In this document: piece after piece, positions 1 to 12,269 of the stretch | How the letters are laid out: each line of letters opens with the position of its first letter | How positions within the stretch are numbered: position 1 is the stretch's first letter | Assembly: GCA_037501455.1 (NCBI GenBank) | Contig: CM074860.1 | Location: 38,450,501 to 38,514,500, forward strand | Direction of reading: 5' to 3' | DNA: 64,000 bases | Origin: Lantana camara | Taxonomy: Eukaryota; Streptophyta; Magnoliopsida; Lamiales; Verbenaceae | Translations under genes and position numbers: made by a program | Notes under the pieces: model-generated | What the model was told of the DNA's origin: nothing | Databases searched by the model: none | What the model saw: only the letters and a program-made list of their open reading frames with translations

Positions 1-2617
1 GACTTCCCCGAATACCCCTAAATCATTTGTCCCGAACTCAGGTCTGTAGTTATTACCTTTGCCATATCGAAGTCTAACATATCCCCGAGGATAACCACTC
101 TGAACAACCTTGATGATTCAATCCCGACCTTAAGATGTTTATTCTTATGGTCTCTCTCAATACAAATCCTTTCCCATCTTCCGTTCCTATGATCCGTTCA
201 TTCCCTTTGACCCCCTGAAGGTTATATTCGATAATTAGTCCCATATTTCTTAAATCGAAAACGGAAGGTTCTTGACAATTCCTAGGTTTTGATTTAGATT
301 TCTCAATGTTCATCCTCTTCGGTTTTGTTTCTTCTTAACTCCTTCCAACTCATTGGACCAAGCTTTATTGACAGCGTCTCTTTCTGTGTTAATTCAAATT
401 GATTCCCTCTCGATAAGTCAACTAGAGAGTTTCCTTAACCTCTCCGTAACTCCTCCATCTTCAAATCGACTTACACATGTAGAAAATTCAATGAACTATC
501 TTCCCAATTCCTCGTGGAAACCTTCAGCCCGAATTTAGTGGCCTAACCTTCGTTTTAATGGCCAATCGTTAAAATCGTCTTATTCATTTCCGCTCGCTAA
601 CATAACCCCGGATCTTTCTAATTGCACTTCCGTTATCTCTATTATTTATTTCTTCAGCCACAACTTCAAGTTTTAATTTTTTACTTCTTGGTTACGCTCT
701 CCCCCTTAAATTTTCTATCGTTATCCTTGAACTCCATCAATCCATCTTTCACCGAAATTCTTGATAAAACAATTTCATTTGGGGGAGGGAAGAATTTAAC
801 GAACATAGCAACCCCCTTCTCTATTCTTGTTCAATCCAACACCCCAAAGCCAACTCTAATTTCGCTTCTTTTTCTGAATCCCATTTCCATCAACCTGCCC
901 CTTATTTGAGGTTCTTTATTTTCTCCAACGTTACCTACCTATGCAACTCCGTTATTTCCTTTCATCTGAATTCTGAGGTGGCTCGGTTAAAATGATACTT
1001 GATGGGTGAGATGAAGGAACTCCCTATCAAATAAACACTAAAATGCATGTCGGGTTAAAATTGACGATGCATGTGTCACGTGTACATCAAGTAACTCTGC
1101 ATCACATTAGCGCAACGAAACCAAATAGAAATGCACGGATAATCATAAGGCCAGAAGAATAAATAATTAATGCGAAATATGATGCACGTGCTATGAATGC
1201 TTTGGAACCTGTCACCAATGTGGTAAGCTATTAGCTCAGTAGCTTTCTTTCGTTCCTCCAAACACGAGGTTACTTTGACTTGCTGATCATGCTTCGTCTT
1301 TCCCACGGTCTTCAAGATTTCCAAGAATCCTGTGCATCACTTATATCTTCCACTGTCCGGAATTGAAATTTCACGATCCCTGATTCCTTCGACATCCATT
1401 GAGTTAGCCTCTGCATTTACCCCCAGGGATCGCCCTTCAACCTCGCTCAAACTCTCTTACAAAATGAATCCCCAATATAATTTTGAACCCTACTTCTCGC
1501 CATCACCGTGATCAAGACTCCCGTCCTTATCCTTTATGAACTTAGATTGATGAATTAAGCTTGTTTTCCGATTGCTTATACCTGAGCGTATGATTTCCTT
1601 GCAAAGAATCTCTCCCCGAGAATAATCCTTCACCCGGTCTTTGCCTTTCTTTATAGTTCCCATTTGTTGCTCCATATCTTCCAATTCAACTTCTCAATAT
1701 GACAATTCATCTTGGATTTGGAAAAACGAACTCAAATCTCGTTCTCCATATCGCCTCCTCCCATATATTTGTATTTTTCCAGGTACTTACCTCTCTCTAC
1801 TCCCTTCCAGACTCGTTTCCCATCTTAATCGAAATCCAAAGCACTCCAATCCAACTCTTCCCAGTCTTAACTTTGACAAACTTGATTTCAAATCACTGGA
1901 CTTAGTCAGAAATCCTTCTTGGTCAATCCTTGGTGTACAACTCCTACCGGACCCATTTTATCTCAACTCCTTTAATTATTAATACCTCTCCAATGCTCCA
2001 AATCCGGAATCAAAATACCTTCAAGGTTTGTTCACTTCCTTCATTAGGTTGAAAGATCCCGTTGCTTCCAATCAAAGGCACCTTGTTTGGCAGAGCCGTA
2101 CATGTCAATCTTCTAAGTCGTAACCATCTCATAATCCATCCCTATTTCACCAAGTATCCTTCTACCACCGCATCTCTTAATTCAAACCTCCCATTCCGAA
2201 TCGTAATCCTTGAACTCTAGCTCCCTCTAGAAACCTCACATCTCGAATTCTCTACATTCTTCCCGGTTGTATCCCTCCTAGCTTCCATGCCTCAGGAAGA
2301 GCTAGCAATAGATCGTCTTTATCGTGGAACTTGGCCGTGGTTTGATATTATCTTTATAACCTGTAAATCATAACTCATTTTCGGAGATATATGCATGCGA
2401 TTAATACATGCATATGGCACATATTCAACACGAAAGACACAGATTCAATATGGAATACAACAAGTAATTCGACAAGATTAAAAGAAAGACAATTTCATGT
2501 TCAAAATCGATGCAATGCGCATATTATCACTTAGTTCCTATGCCGAACGACTTAGACAGACCCACACAACACGAGAGCCCGGGTTTTGCAACCCTAAGCT
2601 CTGATACCACTTAAGGA
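1..2617 (-). mobile_element. Internal (leader) region of a minus-strand family B LTR element, non-coding
   Basis: This is the stretch downstream, in minus-strand sense, of the LTR at 2618-6446 and its primer binding site. The first bases after the primer site match the leader of the Ty3 element at 29731 onward (ACGGCATAGGA-type motif near 2540 read on the minus strand). Parts of 1076-2600 resemble the leader of element C at 56060-57980, for example the CCGTGGTTTGATATT motif at about 2335 and 57610. No Gag, protease, reverse transcriptase or integrase motif appears in any frame, and the short open frames here have no family features. The element continues off the left edge. It resembles large non-autonomous retrotransposon derivatives, but the missing part could hold genes. 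1-1075 shows nothing I recognise beyond a strong strand bias (pyrimidine-rich plus strand). Confidence 0.65.
2598..2609 (-). promoter_or_regulatory. Primer binding site, Met-tRNA type (family B element)
   Basis: On the minus strand this reads TGGTATCAGAGC, eight bases after the inner end of the LTR at 2618. It is the usual plant retrotransposon primer site complementary to the 3' end of initiator Met-tRNA. It shows that the adjacent LTR is a 5' LTR, not a solo LTR. Confidence 0.85.
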
Positions 2618-3350
2618 TGTAACACCCGAGCGCAAGGTGCCACATCCCCCGTACCAAGACCCGGCCCGAATATGAAATAGACGATCCATACCCGAGCCAA
2701 ATCACGGCGAACGGGGACATACACACACTCTATGCTAGGCGGGACTAACCCTTGAACCATAAAATCAGAAATTAAAACTTTAAAGCGGAAGCAATATACG
2801 AACATGCATCATATATACGTACAATGAGCATCACAGCTCCAAAAGTAAGTCACAACCTTCTCCAATTCCACTAGGGCTCCAAACATGTACTCTCCAATAG
2901 CAACATTCAAATACAATGATCGCAAGTGCAAAATGCGAGTGTAAGACCAATAAACAAAAGGACTAGAAATGAAAACAAGACCTAAGACTCGAAATCCCGC
3001 CTAGCTCCCCTGACACCTGCACAAAACTACTGAAAGCCAAACGGGTTCAGTCCAAAAGGGACTGGTGGGTATAAAAGCAGGGCATAATAATATATGACTG
3101 TAATTAAACATTCACATGCAAGTTATAATCCCAAATGAGGTTTTTAAATAATTTCCCAAGTGGGTGAATAGAAATCATCAAAAGGGATTATAACGATTCA
3201 TTTACATTAAGTCAAGGTCATTAGTGGCCCGGCGAGTGGGCGTGCATTATCTCCAACCAACAACTCGTGTAATTCATTAACATTCATTCATTCTTTCTTT
3301 CTTTCTTTTCATGCATATCATTCTTTCGTGCACATTCAATAACATTTACC

Positions 3351-3563
3351 CCTTCTCCCTCCGGGTTGGTGGCGGGTTTGCAAGGCCTATCCACCCATTC
3401 ATTGACCAAAAGGGGAACATGACTCCCCAGATGGCACTCAGCGTTCATTCCTCGCTAACTCCTAACGAGGTCCGGTTACGCCGTTCATTGGTGGAACTAG
3501 TGTGAGGGATCGCCGTCGGCTCGTGCCTTCCCGGATAGCCACTCACACAAGTCCCTGGGCCCC
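3351..3563 (-). other. Conserved three-hairpin domain, family B copy
   Basis: This is the minus-strand copy of the block described at 16162-16375: hairpin I with CCTCGTT/AGCGAGG arms, hairpin II with GGGGA/TCCCC arms around TCATG, and hairpin III with GGTGG/CCACC arms. Confidence 0.6.
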
Positions 3564-4585
3564 ATTCGTGCATAACATTCATTCATTCTCGACAAAACAT
3601 TAGGTAGGGTTCAAGAAACAAGGGTTTTACGTTTGCAATCATTTAATCGATAAAAGACTCAATATATATATCATATTACTTTGGCTTAAAACTTTTCACA
3701 TAGGGAGATATATCGGGTCGTTTTATCTAAGTAGAAGAGAAACCCACCTTAAACCGCAAAAAGCAGCAAACACAAGCCTCACTGACCGGCCTCGTTTCCA
3801 ACGGACTCAAAATCTGTGCAAGAGAGGTGAGGTGAGACTCAATATGACCAAATAAGACGCTCGGCAATGAAATGATTATGATATGAATGTATAAGAGATG
3901 CTATAATGTAATGGACACGTTCATGGGCACTATTAAAGTCTTAAGGACATATAAACGTTCAATTCATTCATTCAATGAAGCATTCGTATTAAAACGAGTT
4001 CATATCCTTCACATTTCACGTCAAAGGAATTTAAATTATATAATCAAGTCGTTCAATCTTTCATTCGAATTCATAATTTCAATCAAATTAATTCAAGAAA
4101 TTCAAATATAATCCAAGTACAAGTTAATCACATTTAAATTAGAACATAAACAATTAAACATATTCAATTGCATTTACTATTAGGAATTAAACAATTAAAT
4201 ACACTCAATTAGATTTTCGAAATTAAATAAAACATGAAATAGGTAACAATTAAATTCTAATAATTCAATTAAATCAAATAACAATTAATATTTAATAAAT
4301 ATATATAATATATATATTAAATATATACCTATAATATATTATATATAATATTATATTTATATATATATACACATAAAAAAATGCATACGTACACATGCAT
4401 GCAAAATAACTTAAAAATGCATGCAAATCATCAAATGCATGAAATTTCCATGCAAACCTTACAACCCATGCATGCAATGAAAATTAATATGCATGCAAAC
4501 ATGCATTAACAATTAACAATGCATGCAAGAAAGAAAAAGAAACCAGCAGCAGCTTCGCGGTACAGCAAAACAGGTATGAAAATGC

Positions 4586-4712
4586 AAGGTGACACCCCCG
4601 TGTCACCTTCAAAGAACAAACCGAGACACCCCCGTGTCTCGGTACAGAGGAAACCACCCATGAAACACCCCCATTCCAGCAGAAACAAGCAAGAACGACA
4701 CACCCGTGTCGT
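4586..4712 (-). repeat. Palindrome/hairpin array in family B LTR
   Basis: Four units share the core ACACCCCCGTGT (or a decayed form) but have different, internally complementary arms: AAGGTGACAC/GTGTCACCTT (4586-4609), CCGAGACAC/GTGTCTCGG (4621-4642), a decayed unit (about 4662-4679) and ACGACAC/GTGTCGT (about 4695-4712). The same array is at 15003-15129. Confidence 0.75.
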
Positions 4713-6911
4713 ACGCATGCGGCAGTAACAAACCCGCAACCCAGCCCCTGTTTTTTTTAGCTCAAACGCAGCCACAACTCAAGCAACAATTAGGCCATAT
4801 AAGTAGCAAGAAGAAGACATGAAATGCAGCACAAAATCAGCCTTAACAATACACAAAATGACAGCAAAAGCAAGGAGGAAACGCAGCAGCAAAACCAGTC
4901 CAGAAACCGGGCCAAACTTACGAAAAACAGGGCATGAAATGATCTCAAGTAATCCCAACACATTCATATAAGTTAGGCTAACAAAAGTGCAGCAAAACAC
5001 CACAAATTCAACCTATAAATCAGTCCCACAACAGTTCAAACATGAAAGGCTGTCACACGTGACTTTACAAGAAGTTTTCTCAATGTTCCAAAGTTGATAT
5101 CTCATAAATACTTCAACTACCATGCAATTAATGATCATAAATGAAAAGAAGATATCAAAACAATCATTCTCAAGCTTGGAATCAAACAAATCCATCAAGA
5201 ATTGGATGAGATCGAAAGAAATGCCCAAAAACGCCTCTATTCGAGATCAGCCGAAAAATGCATGAAACCATGATCAAATTTGGGGATGAATGAATGAAAA
5301 TGATCAGAAATGAACATATAATACAACCCTAAGCTTACCTTGTTGATTGGATGAGGATTGGATGAGATTTGAGCTCCAAAATCTCCAAGGAACCAAGGGT
5401 TACGGGAAAGAACTGGAGAGCAGTAACTTTGGCTGAGATTTGTGATTTGTGTGAGGGTTGGTTCGGTTAGGGCTTGGTACATCAGGTTAGGTGGTTGAGT
5501 TAGGGTTCTATAGCATCAAACCATGGTTAATTTGGTCAACAAATGAATAAGTTATGGCCATTTTAGTGCAACAAGGTCAGTTTCGTCGCCGTTACGTTTT
5601 TTGGTTGAAATTCGGAGGTTCAATTGACGTTAGAAAAATATAAGGCTAAGTTTATTAAACTCAAATTTTCGTTACGAGTTCAGCGAAGTTGACGGAACTC
5701 GAATCCGAGTTCCCGAGCTCAAGATATTAAATACGGAACCAAGGGTGCGCTAAATGCTCGTTAGCCCCCGACTTGGATTCCAAAATTCAAATTAAATCCG
5801 AAACACAAGCAAATGAATTCGAAAATACGAAACGAACAAATATTCATATACAAGACACGTATAAGTTCAACATATTAAATTCGCACAAAATTCCGATATC
5901 AATTCAAATAGAAACGAAGCACGTAAATGTCACTCATACGCAAATTAACAAATAAATCCAAAATATTAACAAAATGTAACATTTATATACGTAAATAATA
6001 TTTTAAGAATACATGCATGAAATATTAGTTTATAATATACATGCATGCATACGTAAATAATATATAATAAATACATGCATGCAATATGATTCATAAATAA
6101 ATTATGCATGCATAATTTTATTCCTTCTCACGTACACAATAATTATATATTTATATATTATATAAATGTAATTAATAGTAATAAAATTAAATTAAATATT
6201 TAACATTTAATACATATGAAATAAAATGAAATATATAAAACACGTAAAAATAATTATTCGCGCAATTAAGGAGCACACAAGTTATTCACATAAATTCAAA
6301 TTCAAATATTGCATATATTTCAATTAGTCACTTATTTAACAATTAAACAATGAAATTTAATATAGAAAACACTAAGACCAATTAATTTGCGCAATTAAGT
6401 AAACATATACGTCATGCTGTACTAATAAAAGAACTGGGGCGTTACAGTCGCGCCCACGACCATTTTGTGAAGGTTTTTGGTTGCGCCCGCCACCCCCGCC
6501 AGAATCTGCATTTTGTCCAACTTCGGACCTACGCCATTTTCACCTCGCTTTGAATTAGAAAACGTGCTATATACCGTCACAAAGGTCTTTGTGTCTATTT
6601 TTATACCCAATAAACAAAACTCAATTCCCACTTCTACAATTTATGATATTCCAGTTTTCCCACAACATGTGCTTTTTCCCAAAATTGTCAAGTTTTCCTA
6701 AACTTCACCAAAACCTTTCATATTGCATTCTTTTCACTTCTTTGGCTCCCGTATGTGACTTATATGAGTTATAAACTTGTTTTAGTGATAATTATGTGCC
6801 TACTTGACATTCCTTGGTTGTTATTGCATAATATATTGATTATGACTTTGTCGTGCTTCTTAATTGGTTCATTTGAGTCTAGTCTCGTGTACACTTGTCC
6901 TTGTTACACAG

Positions 6912-6972
6912 ATCTTCTTCCAATTAACGTGGGACACGCACCATAGTTATATCCTTGTTTTGATCATCACAG
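6912..6972 (+). other. Putative spliced leader exon in LTR
   Basis: A 61 nt stretch bounded by a TTACACAG acceptor-like motif and a CACAG|GTGAGG donor-like motif. Both borders recur in families A, B and C although the exon body differs. No transcript evidence is available. Confidence 0.4.
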
Positions 6973-7163
6973 GTGAGGTTTAATTTCTAGATATATAGAA
7001 CCCTAAAACCCTACTTGATGTTTCAGCCAAAATGTATCTATATATCTATAGTTTTCCCAACTTTAATTACCTTAAAATTGATCGATTGTAATTGTTATTG
7101 TATTGACTGATTGTTATCGTATTGAATTGATTAATTATTTTGGCGAGTAAAGCATGTTCACAT

Positions 7164-7370
7164 TGGGCCCGAGGGTAGTGTACTGAGCCAACCGAGGAAG
7201 CAAGGGCTGACGGGTAACTCTTGCACTATCCTCACGACTTTGGGATGCCCCCTGAATCCACTAGGAGATTAGTGGAGGAAGGAGTTCCGGGTATAGGGAA
7301 TCATGAACCCTATACTCAATGAGCATGGATGGAGGGGCCTTGCAATCCCCCATCAACCGGAGGAAGAAGG
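7164..7370 (+). other. Conserved three-hairpin domain, related LTR
   Basis: Hairpin I is CCACTA/TAGTGG (7258-7275). Hairpin II is a perfect 8 bp stem, GTATAGGG/CCCTATAC, around AATCATGAA (7291-7315). Hairpin III is GATG/CATC plus GGGG/CCCC around CCTTGCAAT (7328-7354). The stems differ from those in families A and B by paired changes. Confidence 0.65.
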
Positions 7371-8152
7371 AGATTGGGGACGGGTCCGGCACCACGGATT
7401 GTCCTCGGGTTATTGTCATGATTGCACTTATTCATTGTCTTGTGTGAATACAATATGCACAAATGCACAATAATTAAACTGCATGATCACCTATTGATTA
7501 ATAAAGTAAGCACGATTGTACACAGTCGGAGTAAGGTTGGAGAATTGCCCTCACTCGCGGGCCACTGATTGAAATGAATTGTAATTGATTGTATTGTTAA
7601 ATTGGATAGTTGTAATCTCGGGCGAAGATTTTTTCTTTTATTAACTTATATTATTTCATTGTAAAAGATTTTACCCGGGATTATAGCTTGCATGTTACTT
7701 GCGCGAATATTTATTTATAAACCCCTCACTCAGTCTGTGGTAGACTGACACCTCACACTTTTCAGGTACTTTCAGTGGTGTGCTAGGCGGGAGTCCGAGT
7801 TGTGTCCAGTTGTCGAGATGAGTCTAGCATTGCATTTTCATGTTATGGACATTTATGGATCAATTAGGTTGGTGTTATGGATATAGTGGAGATGATAATG
7901 TATTGATATAAAGCTGGAAGTTAACTCTTTTGGGATATTTGATATATATACTAATGAAATTATTATGCTTCCGCTTTAAATTCCTAGACTTGGACTTGAA
8001 TGGTTTGAGGGTTAGTCCCGCCTAGCTAGTGAGTTTTTTTTTTTATTGTCACCCGTTCGCCATGAGTCCGGTTCATATATGGACTGCCCATTTCATATGT
8101 GAGCTAGACTTATGGTGCGGGGGTGTGGCATCTCGGCGTTCCGGGTGCTACA

Positions 8153-9685
8153 CTAATAGTAGTTATTTAATTAATAATTACTTCTTATTTACACGTATTA
8201 ATCAAACTTCCGATTAGTATTTTGAACGATATTAATGTAGATGTTCGTGTTCTTTTAAATTATAATCGAATTTCGCCTTTATGTATCTCAAAAACATCAA
8301 CTTTTTCTTATTTAATTTATTAATTAACGAAATTTTATGTTATTAAAGTGAATCTTTAAAAAACACGATTTTTTCTCTTTTTTTAATTTATTTGATGTCA
8401 AATTCCGAGGGATTTTTAAGGGATAATGGAAATTCCCTCAGAAATCCCTTGGAATTCCCTCGAAATTTGTCATTCTTATTATTTTTAAAATAAAAAATTA
8501 TAATAATTTATATTTAACGGATAATTCCACAAAAATCCCCAAGTGTAAATTGAATTTCCTTTTCACTCCCCAAATTTGAAAAAATTCCTGTTCACTCCCC
8601 AATTGAAAAACAAAATTCCTTTTCATTCCCCAAGGTTGTATAATAATTCAGGAATTGCGTACATTTTTTAGAGAATTGCGTATAAAAATCCCGGAATCTC
8701 GTATATACGACATTTTGAGATTTTTATACGCAATTCACTCAAAAATGTACGCAATTCCTAAAGACAATGTACGAACATGTACTGTTTGTGGGGACCTAAA
8801 AGGAATTTTGTTTTTCAATTGGGGATTGAATGGGAACTTTTTCAAAACTGGGGACCTAAAAGAAATTTTTTCAACTTTTTGGTACTATTCAAAGATTTTC
8901 CCATAATTTAATCACTTTAACTACAAACATGATGATTATATGTATTATTGGTGAAAAGAGTAAGTTAATAGTAGTTATTTAATTAATAATTGCTTCTTAT
9001 TCACACGTATTAATCACACTTCCGATTAGTATTTTGAACGGTATTAATGTAGATGTTCCTGTTCTTTTAAATTAAAATCGAATTTCGACTTTATATATTT
9101 CTAAAACATCAAGTTTTTCTTTTTTAATTTATTAATTAACAAAATTTTATTTTATTAAATTGAATCTTTAGAAACACGATTTTTTTCTCTTTTTTTAATT
9201 TATTTGATGTCAAATTCTGAGGGATTTTTAAGGGATAATGGAAATTCCCTCAGAAATCCCTTGGAATTCCCTCGGAATTTGCCATTCTTATTATTTTTAA
9301 AATAAAAAATTTTAATAATTTAATCACTTTAACTACAAACATGATAATTATATGTATTATTGGTGAAAAGAGTAAATTAATAGTAGTTATTTAATTAATA
9401 ATTGCTTCTTATACACACGTATTAATCACACTTCCGATTAGTATTTTGAACGGTATTAATGTAGATGTTCCTGTTCTTTAAAATTAAAATCGAATTTCGC
9501 CTTTATAAATTTCTAAAACCTCAACTTTTTCTTTTTTAATTTATTAATTAACAAAATTTTATTTTATTAAATTGAATCTTTAGAAACACGATTTTTTCCT
9601 CTTTTTTTAATTTATTTGATGTCAAATTCCGAGGGATTTTTAAGGGATAATGGAAATTCCCTCAGAAATCCCTTGGATTTTTAAG
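8153..9685 (+). repeat. AT-rich satellite array, forward orientation
   Basis: Monomers of about 400-415 bp, marked by TATATGTATTATTGGTGAAAA, CTTCCGATTAGTATTTTGAA and TTTGATGTCAAATTC. One monomer carries the 384 bp foldback module (8519-8902). The array stops at about 9685 against the copia leader. The junction is blurred because GGATTTTTAAG occurs in the satellite itself. Short open frames here are not genes. Confidence 0.9.
8519..8902. repeat. Foldback (long inverted repeat) module inside a satellite monomer
   Basis: The first and last 110-120 bp are imperfect inverted copies (both arms contain CCCCAATTGAAAAACAAAATTCCTTTT on opposite strands, interrupted here by the field limit on reading it as one run). 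The centre is another inverted repeat built on GCGTATAAAAATC and its complement. The module folds almost end to end, like a non-coding foldback MITE. No clear target-site duplication is visible. Sister copies: 20204-20587 and 37925-38307. Confidence 0.75.
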
Positions 9686-10060
9686 CGCGCGGTTGCGGGA
9701 CAGGGGAGCGGGCGCGCCTAGGCGGGCCTAGGCGTGGGCGGGAGGGCTGGGCGGGCGACGTGCTAGCACGCCTAGGCTCGTCGTTTTCGTGTTCCGTTTC
9801 GTATTTTGGGTTTCTCTAAAACCCGTTTCAATCCAAAATTAGAAAAATACGATTTAAATAGAATTTAATCAAAACAGTTTTCAAAAACACAATTTAAGAA
9901 AACAGTTTCAGAAATTCAAGAAAAATTACACTTTCGTAATTCAGGCTTTCTAAAAGAACTCATGAATACCTAATTCGCGTCTAAGCCTAAGAATTTCTAC
10001 CAAATTAGGAATAATTGAGATGAATCAGAAACACGATTAACGAGGTGGCTCTGATACCAC
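9686..10060 (-). mobile_element. Copia element 5' leader, truncated, with a GC-rich block
   Basis: This is internal sequence just downstream, in minus-strand sense, of the copia primer site. 9687-9780 is strikingly GC-rich, with repeated CCTAGGC motifs, in an otherwise AT-rich window. The element breaks off at about 9685, so gag, pol and the 3' LTR are absent. No protein motif is visible. Confidence 0.65.
10047..10059 (-). promoter_or_regulatory. Primer binding site of copia-type element
   Basis: On the minus strand it reads TGGTATCAGAGCC, two bases from the LTR end (CCAACA). Complementary to initiator Met-tRNA. It identifies 10062-18974 as a 5' LTR. Confidence 0.88.
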
Positions 10061-11111
10061 TTGTTGGAAAACAGGAATCAGAAAGCAGCGGAAATTTAAA
10101 ATTTTTCCAACAAAAGGATCTTAGACTCACAATCGTGTATCCAAATTCGTAGAGGTCAAGAAACTCACTTGGGTAGTAGCTTTCTTGACACGTTTTGAGC
10201 CGCCCTCAAACGCGCTTCATGCGGTAATGGCAACCCAACCCTCGAAAGTCTCTTTCTACTTCAGAATCCATTGTAGGGATAACAATCCACACCAACCTAG
10301 ATTCAAATCATGTTATGGAAGTTCTTAACAATATAACATAAAGAAAGAAACATGAAACGAGAAAGAGATGATTGAAACTCCCTTCGAAAACCAGTTTTAC
10401 GAAAGTAGAAATCTGCCAGCCATAAAACCCTCGTGAAAAAACTCATCGTTCAGGATATGGACGAACGGTTTTCGCCATCTTCTTTGGTTCGTTTTTTTCA
10501 CTCGTTTTCTGTTAGGTTCAGAATCGTTTCATCATCCCTTCTGGTCGTTTTGCTTGATCCCCACTCCTTGGTAAAGCTCGAATCTTCAAAACTTCTAACT
10601 TGAAGCTCTCTAGAGATAGTCCACCAACTTGGCTACAATCTAACTAGTAAGGATGCTAGTTCTCTAGTTAGTGTTTAGGTTTAACCTAGGGTTTATATTT
10701 GATCTTGGAGAAGGGAAGGTGTTCAACACATGAACCAAAAGAATTCTCGATTAGCTCCAAGAGGAGCTCGAGCTCCCCTATTTATAGGAGGGGGAGGGAC
10801 GCCCAAAACCTAGTCCTTTTGGGCTAAGGATTTGGTCCCTCTCTCCTATTACTTGATCATCAAGTAATTTTGACTTTGACTTTGAATTCCAATTCAAATC
10901 AACTTTCAAGAGAGCTAAAATATCCAAACCCTTTTGGATATTATTATACTTTATTTATTTAAAAATAAATAACTTATTTTATCTAATTAATTAATTCACA
11001 ATTAATTAACTAGATTATTTTTCTCCAAAATTAGACTTTCTTTTTAATTCAAAATTAAACCAAAGTCTATTAAATAATTAATAAATTAATTATTTAATAT
11101 TCAATCAAATA

Positions 11112-11207
11112 AACACGTGTGGCACACGTGTCCCTATGACATGTGTCCAGTCCCTATGACATGTGTCCAGTCACATGAGCCACACATGTGGTTTCACACG
11201 TGTGGAA
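11112..11207 (-). promoter_or_regulatory. G-box (CACGTG) cluster and 20 bp tandem duplication in copia LTR
   Basis: CACGTG occurs at 11114, 11125 and 11197, together with related CACATGTG palindromes. A perfect 20 bp unit, TCCCTATGACATGTGTCCAG, is repeated at 11131 and 11151. CACGTG is the core bound by plant bZIP and bHLH factors, so this may be an LTR enhancer. Function is inferred from motif density only. Confidence 0.5.
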
Positions 11208-12062
11208 CCCTCTAGGCCCGATTAACTCGTTTAATCATTTTAAAGCCTCAACTCATGTAACCAAGTTGTTGTGTGTGACCCTCTAGGTTCTCAATTCAAT
11301 TAGCAGTGACCCTAATTAATTAATTCACTAATTAATTAATCAGTTCACAGATTAAACGACCATAGTCTAGCAACAGGTGTAGCACCCTTCACGTATGGAT
11401 GCCACACCCCCGCACTATAGCTTAGGCCACATACAAAATGGGTAATCCGTACATGAACCAAACTATAGCGAACGGGTGACAAAGAAAAAGAACCAAGCTA
11501 GCTAGGCGGGACTAACCTTAACCGGAAAACCACAATGCAATAAAACGAGCGGAAGCATAATAATTTTCAAGTATCCCAGTCATACTATCTTCTAACTCCA
11601 TATATCAAAACATTATCATCTTCCAAAATCCATAACATGTCCAAAAGTAATAGATACAATACATGAACGTGTAGTGCTAGACTCGACTGAAAACAGAACA
11701 GGACTCTGACTCCCGCCTAGCACGAACCTACAAAACACTGAAAGGTTGAGGTGTCAGTCCAACACGGACTGAGCGAGGGGTATAAATAAATATTAGCGCA
11801 ATTAACATGCAAGTTCTAACCTCGGGTAAGGTTTTTAATAAAGGAAGCAACATAAGTTCAATACTAGACTAGATCTCGCTCGAGATTACAACTAATCCAT
11901 TCAATCAATATAAACGTTATCAATTCAATTCAATTCAATCAGTGGCCCGGCGAGTGAGGGCAATCTCCAACCTTACTCCAATTAGTGAACAATACCATCT
12001 TTAGGTTTTATTTCAATAATTATCATACAATCATTAGTGCACACTTAGCATTTTCACGAACT

Positions 12063-12269
12063 CCTTCTTCCTCCGGTGATGGTGGGATTGCAAGGCCCAA
12101 CCATCTATGAACGGTGTACGCCGGGAACATGACTCCCACGTACGGGATTTCTTCCTCCACCAAACCTCCTGGTGGATTCAGAGGTGATCCCAAAATTGGT
12201 GAGGATAGTGCAAGAGTTACCCGTCAGCCCTTGCTTCCCCGGTTGGCTCAATACACTACCCTCGGGCCC
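12063..12269 (-). other. Conserved three-hairpin domain, family A copy
   Basis: Read on the minus strand: CCACCA/TGGTGG, then GTACGTGGGA paired to TCCC and GCGTAC (one G-T wobble) around TCATG, then the CTTGCAA-loop hairpin. Same design as 28797-29004. Confidence 0.6.

Larger units (their letters stand above)
2618..6446 (-). mobile_element. 5' LTR, family B (3.83 kb)
   Basis: On the minus strand this starts TGTAACGCCCC (at 6446) and ends GGGTGTTACA (at 2618). The sequence is near-identical to the solo LTRs at 13267-17109 and 25884-37119. It contains the family B hairpin array (4586-4712), the three-hairpin domain (3351-3563) and clusters of CATGCATG motifs. A primer site follows at its inner end. 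The outer flank is gtcgc, but the partner target-site copy lies outside the window. Open frames inside it are not conserved as proteins. Confidence 0.88.
6447..8152 (+). mobile_element. 3' part of an LTR related to family A, interrupted on the left
   Basis: This ends CCGGGTGCTACA at 8152 and carries the shared LTR 3' half: splice-like exon (6912-6972), three-hairpin domain (7164-7370), the CACTCGCGGGCCACTGATTG-like block, the GTGCTAGGCGGGAG motif (about 7780) and GCTTCCGCTTTAAA. The left part is missing because the minus-strand family B element has inserted at 6446/6447. The remainder should lie left of the window. On the right it abuts satellite at ctaat, the likely target-site sequence. I cannot tell whether it is a solo LTR or part of a full element. 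Confidence 0.8.

Noticed and set aside
353..1982. Plus-strand open frames of 60-113 codons
   Set aside because: They are antisense to the family B element, lie in pyrimidine-rich DNA and show no protein motifs.
3291..3308. Short CTTT, CTTG (53222) and AT (12381) microsatellites
   Set aside because: Ordinary short runs inside LTRs. Only the long AT tract at 36760 is worth listing.
8655..8906. 83-codon open frame in the foldback module
   Set aside because: The frame crosses the palindrome centre and reads inverted-repeat DNA. It has no protein features.
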